DNA from: Ruegeria sp. R13_0
Lineage (GTDB): Bacteria; Pseudomonadota; Alphaproteobacteria; Rhodobacterales; Rhodobacteraceae
DNA length: 64,000 bases
NCBI RefSeq assembly: GCF_017743995.1
Contig: NZ_JAGHRB010000001.1
Coordinates: forward strand, 372,001 to 436,000
Direction: 5' to 3'
Shown: one piece after another, positions 59,461-64,000 of the stretch
How positions within the stretch are numbered: position 1 is the stretch's first letter
Layout of the letters: each line of letters begins with the position of its first letter
Translations under genes and position numbers: made by a program
The notes under the pieces: generated by a model
Seen by the model: the letters and a program-made list of their open reading frames with translations, nothing else
Databases searched by the model: none
Told to the model about the DNA's origin: nothing

Positions 59461-62400
59461 GGCGGTTTCCTCGGACGGGCCGGGATCATTCTTGCTGCCC
59501 TTGATCCATTCTCGCAGCCCCTGCATCAGGGCGTAGAGAACTGGCACAAGGATCACGCCGACCAGTGTGGCGGCCAGCATGCCGCCGAACACCGCAACAC
59601 CGATGGCCTTCTGGCTCGCCGCCCCCGCGCCATTGGCGGCCAGTAGCGGGACAACCCCCAGAAGGAAGGACAGCGCCGTCATCATCACGGCTCGGAAACG
59701 CTGATAGGCGGCTTCGGCTGCGGCGTCCTTGATCGACAGGCCTTTGGCGCGTTGCTCCATCGCGAACTCGACAATCAGAATGCCGTTCTTTGAGGCAAGC
59801 CCCACCAGCATGATCATCCCGATCTGCGTATAGAGGTTGATGTCACTGCCTACGATCGCGACGGCAGCGACCGCTCCGAACAGGGCGACAATCACCGACA
59901 GCAGGATCGACACCGGCAAGGTCCAGCTTTCATACTGGCCCACCAGGAACAGGTAGCCAAACAGGATCGCCAGCCCAAGGATCACGATGACTAATCCGCC
60001 CGAGGCCAGCTGCTGCTGGGCCGTGCCGGTCCATTCGAAAGCATAGCCGGGGGGGAGGGCGGTGGCCGATTCCTCGGTCATGACACTGATCGCGTCACCG
60101 GTGGACAGGCCCGGAGCGGGCACCGCCGTCACCGTTGCCGACCGGAACAGGTTGTGCCGCTTCAGCAAGACCGGCCCCAACACGTTTTCCACATCAATCA
60201 ACGTACCCAGTGGAACCATCTCACCCTGTTGCGAGCGGACATAGAGGTTCGAGATATCCTCAACATTGTCGCGATAGGTGCCATCTGCCTGAATCATCAC
60301 GCGATAGACACGACCGAACAGGTTGAAGTCGTTCACGTAGTAAGACCCCAACTGCGCCTGCATCGTTTGGAAAATCTCGGCGACCGAGACCTGCAGGGTC
60401 TTGGCCTTTTCCCGATCCAGATCGACAAAAAGCTGCGGAACGTTGGCGCGGAAGGTCGTATAGGACTGGCCGATCTCGGGCCGCTGGTTCGCCGCGTAAA
60501 CGAATGAACCAACAGCCGAAGCCAAGTCCTGAGGCGTGCCACCGCCGGTCTGCTGCACCTCCATCTCAACACCGGCCGACATTCCCAAACCTTGAATGGG
60601 CGGCGGGTTGAAGGCCACGATCGAAGCCGCGGATTCCCCGTTCGCAATCGCAAGCACCTTGGCGAGGATGGCGTCGGCACTCAGGTCTTCTTCCTGCCGG
60701 TCGGCCCAGTTTTCGAGGTTGACGAAGATAGCCGCGCCGTTGGTCGTGGTGCCGTTCAGCAGCGAGAAGCCGTTGATCAGAACGGTGCTGGCAACGCCCG
60801 GAATCTCGCGGATCTGGTCATCCACACGGGCCGAGATCGTCTCGGTCCGTTCCAGCGTCGCCGCATCGGGCAGTTGGATATCGACGAATAGATAGCCATT
60901 GTCCTCAAGCGGGATAAATCCGCTGGAGGTATTGGACATGATCGTCCCGGTTCCCATTCCCAAAGCGACAATCACACCCAGCGCGACAATCGGCAGGATC
61001 AGCAATTTGCGCACGATGGCGACATAGCCGTTGCGGACAGTTCCGATCATCCCTTCGAACAGCGCTAGCACCCCTTTGGGCGGGCCAGAACGAGCGCGTA
61101 ACACCAGGCCACACAAAGCAGGCGAAAGCGTCAAGGCGTTGATGGATGAGATCACAACCGCCGTCGAAATCGTTACGGCAAACTGCGAATAGAGTCTGCC
61201 CGAGATGCCGGGCATAAAGGTAACCGGCACGAACACGGCCAACAGAACCAACGTTGTCGCGATGACGGGGCCGGTGATCTGGCCCATCGCCTTTCGGGTC
61301 GCTTCGGCCGGGGGCAGCCCCTCATCCGCGATGATCCGCTCGACGTTTTCGACGACCACGATGGCGTCATCCACCACGATCCCGATGGCCAAGACCAAGG
61401 CGAACAGCGAAATCGTGTTCAGCGACATCCCGAAGGCCAGTAGGAAGGCGAATGTCCCGATCAACGAGACCGGGATCGCCACCGCTGGAATGATTGTCGC
61501 TCGCCAACTGCCCAGGAACACGAACACAACCGAGATCACCAGAATGAAGGTCAGGATCAGGGTCGAGACCACATCGTTCAGCGAGGCTTCGACGAAGTCG
61601 GTAGTGTTGAAGGGGACACTGTATTCCACGTCTGTGGGGAAGGACCGGGAGAGGCGATCAAGCTCCGCTTGCACTCGCTCGGACACGGCCAGCGCATTGG
61701 CGCCAGGGGCTTGGTAGATGCCGATCACAGTTGCAGGAACCGCATCGAAATAACCCGAGGCCGAATAGAACTGCGCGCCCAACTCGACACGTGCGATATC
61801 GCGCACGCGCACAATGGAACCGGCGTCGCCTGTGCGAATGACGATGTCACCAAACTCTTCCGCCGATGTCAGGCGACCCTTGGTTTTGATCGTGTATTGA
61901 AAGGTCTGCCCCTCAGGCACCGGAGGCGCACCGATGGAGCCTGCGGAGACTTCGATATTCTGTTCGCGAATGGCATTGATCACATCGCCGGGCGTGATCG
62001 ACAGAGCGGCCATCTGGTCGGGATCCATCCAGATCCGCATGGCGTATTCCAGATTGGTAAGAACATCCGCCTTACCCACACCTTGAACCCGCGCCAGAGC
62101 GTCTTTCAGGTTGATCGAGGCATAGTTGGAAAGAAACACACTGTCATATGTGCCATTGGGCGAGGTCAGAGTGACCAGCAGCAGCATGTTGGTTGACGCC
62201 TTCTGGGTCACCACGCCGGATGAGGTTACCTCGGACGGAAGTGACGACATAGCCTGCGCCACGCGGTTCTGCACGTTGACTGAGGCGATATCCGGGTCAG
62301 TGCCGACCTCAAAGGTAACATTCAAGGAATAGGAGCCGTTGTCGGACGAGGTCGACGTCATGTAGATCATGTCGTCCACACCATTGACCTGCGCCTCGAT

Positions 62401-62595
62401 GGGCGCGGCGACGGTGTTTTCGACGGTCTCGGCATTGGCGCCGGTATAGGTGGTCGAGACGCTGACAACAGGTGGTGTAATGTCCGGGAACTGGGCGACC
62501 GGCAGAACCATATAGCCGATACTGCCCATGATCGTCAGGACGAGAGAAATGACAAGCGCCAGCTTGGGCCGGCTGATGAACAGGGCTGAGAACAT
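59458..62595 (-). CDS. RND multidrug efflux permease (AcrB/HAE1 family)
   Basis: A 1045-residue inner-membrane pump with 12 membrane segments in the standard layout: TM1 ([15 protein letters not shown]), a large periplasmic loop, TM4 with the proton-relay Asp pair in [19 protein letters not shown], and a second loop. Length matches HAE1 pumps. It is downstream of, and 3 bases from, the membrane fusion protein gene; the outer-membrane factor is probably the NodT protein or another TolC elsewhere. Confidence 0.94.
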   Translation of the reverse strand: MFSALFISRPKLALVISLVLTIMGSIGYMVLPVAQFPDITPPVVSVSTTYTGANAETVENTVAAPIEAQVNGVDDMIYMTSTSSDNGSYSLNVTFEVGTDPDIASVNVQNRVAQAMSSLPSEVTSSGVVTQKASTNMLLLVTLTSPNGTYDSVFLSNYASINLKDALARVQGVGKADVLTNLEYAMRIWMDPDQMAALSITPGDVINAIREQNIEVSAGSIGAPPVPEGQTFQYTIKTKGRLTSAEEFGDIVIRTGDAGSIVRVRDIARVELGAQFYSASGYFDAVPATVIGIYQAPGANALAVSERVQAELDRLSRSFPTDVEYSVPFNTTDFVEASLNDVVSTLILTFILVISVVFVFLGSWRATIIPAVAIPVSLIGTFAFLLAFGMSLNTISLFALVLAIGIVVDDAIVVVENVERIIADEGLPPAEATRKAMGQITGPVIATTLVLLAVFVPVTFMPGISGRLYSQFAVTISTAVVISSINALTLSPALCGLVLRARSGPPKGVLALFEGMIGTVRNGYVAIVRKLLILPIVALGVIVALGMGTGTIMSNTSSGFIPLEDNGYLFVDIQLPDAATLERTETISARVDDQIREIPGVASTVLINGFSLLNGTTTNGAAIFVNLENWADRQEEDLSADAILAKVLAIANGESAASIVAFNPPPIQGLGMSAGVEMEVQQTGGGTPQDLASAVGSFVYAANQRPEIGQSYTTFRANVPQLFVDLDREKAKTLQVSVAEIFQTMQAQLGSYYVNDFNLFGRVYRVMIQADGTYRDNVEDISNLYVRSQQGEMVPLGTLIDVENVLGPVLLKRHNLFRSATVTAVPAPGLSTGDAISVMTEESATALPPGYAFEWTGTAQQQLASGGLVIVILGLAILFGYLFLVGQYESWTLPVSILLSVIVALFGAVAAVAIVGSDINLYTQIGMIMLVGLASKNGILIVEFAMEQRAKGLSIKDAAAEAAYQRFRAVMMTALSFLLGVVPLLAANGAGAASQKAIGVAVFGGMLAATLVGVILVPVLYALMQGLREWIKGSKNDPGPSEETA

Positions 62596-62598
62596 GCC

Positions 62599-63777
62599 TT
62601 ATTCTCCCGGCTGCTCGGACGCGACAACCGCGTCCACCGCCACGCCGGGGCGCACGCGTTGCAGGCCCTCGACAATCACACTTTCGCCTTCGCGCAGACC
62701 TTCCGAGACGATTATGGCCGTGCCCACGGAGTCGCCGGTCGTGATATAGCGCTGCTCGACCATCTGTTGGTCATTGACGACCAGTACGAACTCGCCTCGC
62801 TGGTCACGCTGCAATGCTGCCTGAGGGATCAGGACCTGCAGGGTCGGCTCCAGTGCCTCGATCTGCACATTCACGAAGGCACCATCGATGATCAGGCGAT
62901 CTGCGTTGTCAAACTCGGCCCGCACCGTAATGGCGCCGGTCAGCGGGTCGATGCGGTTGTCGACAAAGACGATTTCACCGGTTTCATCCAGCTCGGTTCC
63001 GTTCGGCAAAATGACATGCACATTGGGGCTTTTGTTGCTTTCCGCCAAAGAAGCAGCACTTTCACCAACCTGTTGAAGAACCGAGGTAAACTGTTTCTCA
63101 TTCAAGGAAAAGTTTACATATATCGGCGCCTCGCTGACCAGATTGACCAGCGGTGGGTTCGTGGGGCCAACCACATCGCCTACGCTCGTGGTGACCCGGC
63201 CTAGGCGACCGGTAAAGGGCGCGTGGATCTCGGTATAACTGAGGTCCAGTTCCGCTTGCTGGATGGCGGCGTTCGCGGCTTTGACCTCGGCCTCGGCGAC
63301 CAGTTCGTTGGCGCGCGCGATGTCGCGTTCTGATTCCGGCGTTGCATCGCGCTTGAAGAGTTCCTCTTTCCGCGCCAGATCGACCTTTGCCAGCTCCAGA
63401 TTGGCCTCGGCGCGGTCGAGATCGGCTTTGCGGGCCTCAAGCGTTGCCTGATAGAGGTCCGGTTCGATCTTGAACAGCAGATCGCCCTCGGTCACCAGTG
63501 CGCCATCTTCGACCTCCTGACTTTCAAGAAATCCGCTGACACGCGCGACGATGTCGACCTTGTTGATGGCTTCTGCACGGCCGATAAAGCTGGCCTCATC
63601 AGTGATCTCTTCGGTGTAGGCTGCGGCGATCGACACTTTTGCGGCGGGCGCTTCACTTTCATCCTGCGCAAGTGCCGGGTGGCCAAAACCGATGCATGAC
63701 AGAATGATCAGAGGGCGGCACAGTGCGGTGACAGCACCACGAGACCGGTTGCGGGGCTGCTTCAGAGCGACGGACAT
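62599..63777 (-). CDS. RND efflux membrane fusion protein (AcrA family)
   Basis: A 392-residue periplasmic adaptor with signal segment (LCRPLIILSCIGFGHPALA), lipoyl halves (VDIVARVSGFLESQEVEDGA and PFTGRLGRVTTSVGDVVGP), coiled-coil hairpin between them (residues 100-160), and beta-barrel. ATG 63777 has GAGG upstream. It lacks a lipobox, so it is held by its signal segment or by partners. Confidence 0.92.
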   Translation of the reverse strand: MSVALKQPRNRSRGAVTALCRPLIILSCIGFGHPALAQDESEAPAAKVSIAAAYTEEITDEASFIGRAEAINKVDIVARVSGFLESQEVEDGALVTEGDLLFKIEPDLYQATLEARKADLDRAEANLELAKVDLARKEELFKRDATPESERDIARANELVAEAEVKAANAAIQQAELDLSYTEIHAPFTGRLGRVTTSVGDVVGPTNPPLVNLVSEAPIYVNFSLNEKQFTSVLQQVGESAASLAESNKSPNVHVILPNGTELDETGEIVFVDNRIDPLTGAITVRAEFDNADRLIIDGAFVNVQIEALEPTLQVLIPQAALQRDQRGEFVLVVNDQQMVEQRYITTGDSVGTAIIVSEGLREGESVIVEGLQRVRPGVAVDAVVASEQPGE

Positions 63778-63978
63778 GTCAAAAGCCTCATTCATTTCAA
63801 AAAACTGAGCCAATACGCAGCGTTAAAACGCGACGAGTCGGCAGAACTTGTGCTCAGGATGGCCGTTTTGGGAGGATATCTCAAGATGATTGAAGGGGTG
63901 GAGTAGTCGACGGGTTGCGAAAATCCCCTGCAAACAGGCCGGTTTACGTGAGGGCACGGTTGCAGGGCGCAAAGGAAA

Positions 63979-63997
63979 GGGGGCCGTCGAGGCCCCC
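63979..63997 (-). terminator. GC hairpin at the right edge, possible terminator of a gene outside
   Basis: GGGGGCC-GTCGA-GGCCCCC, with CCCCCTTTCCTTT following on the minus strand. It may end a gene lying to the right. The 200 bases before it (63778-63978) hold no recognised feature. Confidence 0.4.
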
Positions 63998-64000
63998 GTT

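Overview
The window looks like chromosome of a marine alphaproteobacterium of the Rhodobacterales (Roseobacter group, Ruegeria-like). The basis is gene content and high-GC coding style: RutR-controlled reductive pyrimidine catabolism, a TRAP transporter, DUF4444 and DUF6505 proteins, and a recurrent 3' repeat ending in a CCGGGATATTTTT-type tail. This is a judgement from memory of gene families; no search was run. No rRNA, tRNA, CRISPR array, prophage or complete insertion sequence was seen.

Layout. 1-6000: a membrane-anchored acidic protein cut by the window edge, a SIMPL-domain exported protein, an operon of glycosyltransferase-like protein, O-acetylhomoserine sulfhydrylase-like enzyme and acetyltransferase, and a cupin protein. 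6001-17940: a reductive uracil/thymine degradation locus: preT, a methyltransferase, preA, a small membrane protein, the TetR regulator rutR, beta-ureidopropionase, dihydropyrimidinase and an NMT1/THI5-type ABC importer with an acetyltransferase gene inside it. RutR-like palindromes sit before preT and between rutR and the amidohydrolase. 17941-32565: a tungsten/formate island. It has a tungstate ABC transporter (tupBCA) and, on the minus strand, a long respiratory formate dehydrogenase operon: DUF3305, DUF3306, TorD-like chaperone, TAT peptide, FdhA, FdhB, FdhC, a WD40-cytochrome c, a 41-residue peptide and an HTH/binding-protein regulator. A polyferredoxin is divergent, and a secreted protein that looks like a shrunken TupA fused to cytochrome c lies beyond it.

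32600-37700: Mrp ATPase, lipoate-ligase-like and DUF6505 proteins, flavin reductase, a palindromic MITE-like element and a membrane HAMP/PAS/DnaQ exonuclease. 37785-44629: an acetate module of cNMP/CBS/DUF294 protein, acetate symporter, DUF4212 protein, adenylate kinase and acetyl-CoA synthetase. 45035-48146: a TRAP transporter. 48408-53578: ornithine cyclodeaminase, arginase, an Lrp regulator and MprF. 53683-56780: an envelope export set of NodT lipoprotein, YiaV-like and YiaW-like proteins. 56889-59422: GlpR and GlpD. 59458-63777: an RND efflux permease and its adaptor.

The most interesting material is the tungsten/formate island, where tungstate uptake, a regulator carrying a ligand-binding domain and an apparent TupA-cytochrome fusion surround a Cys-type, TAT-exported formate dehydrogenase. 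Next are the acetate module with its membrane-bound exonuclease, and the structured 3' repeats that follow genes in the same orientation.
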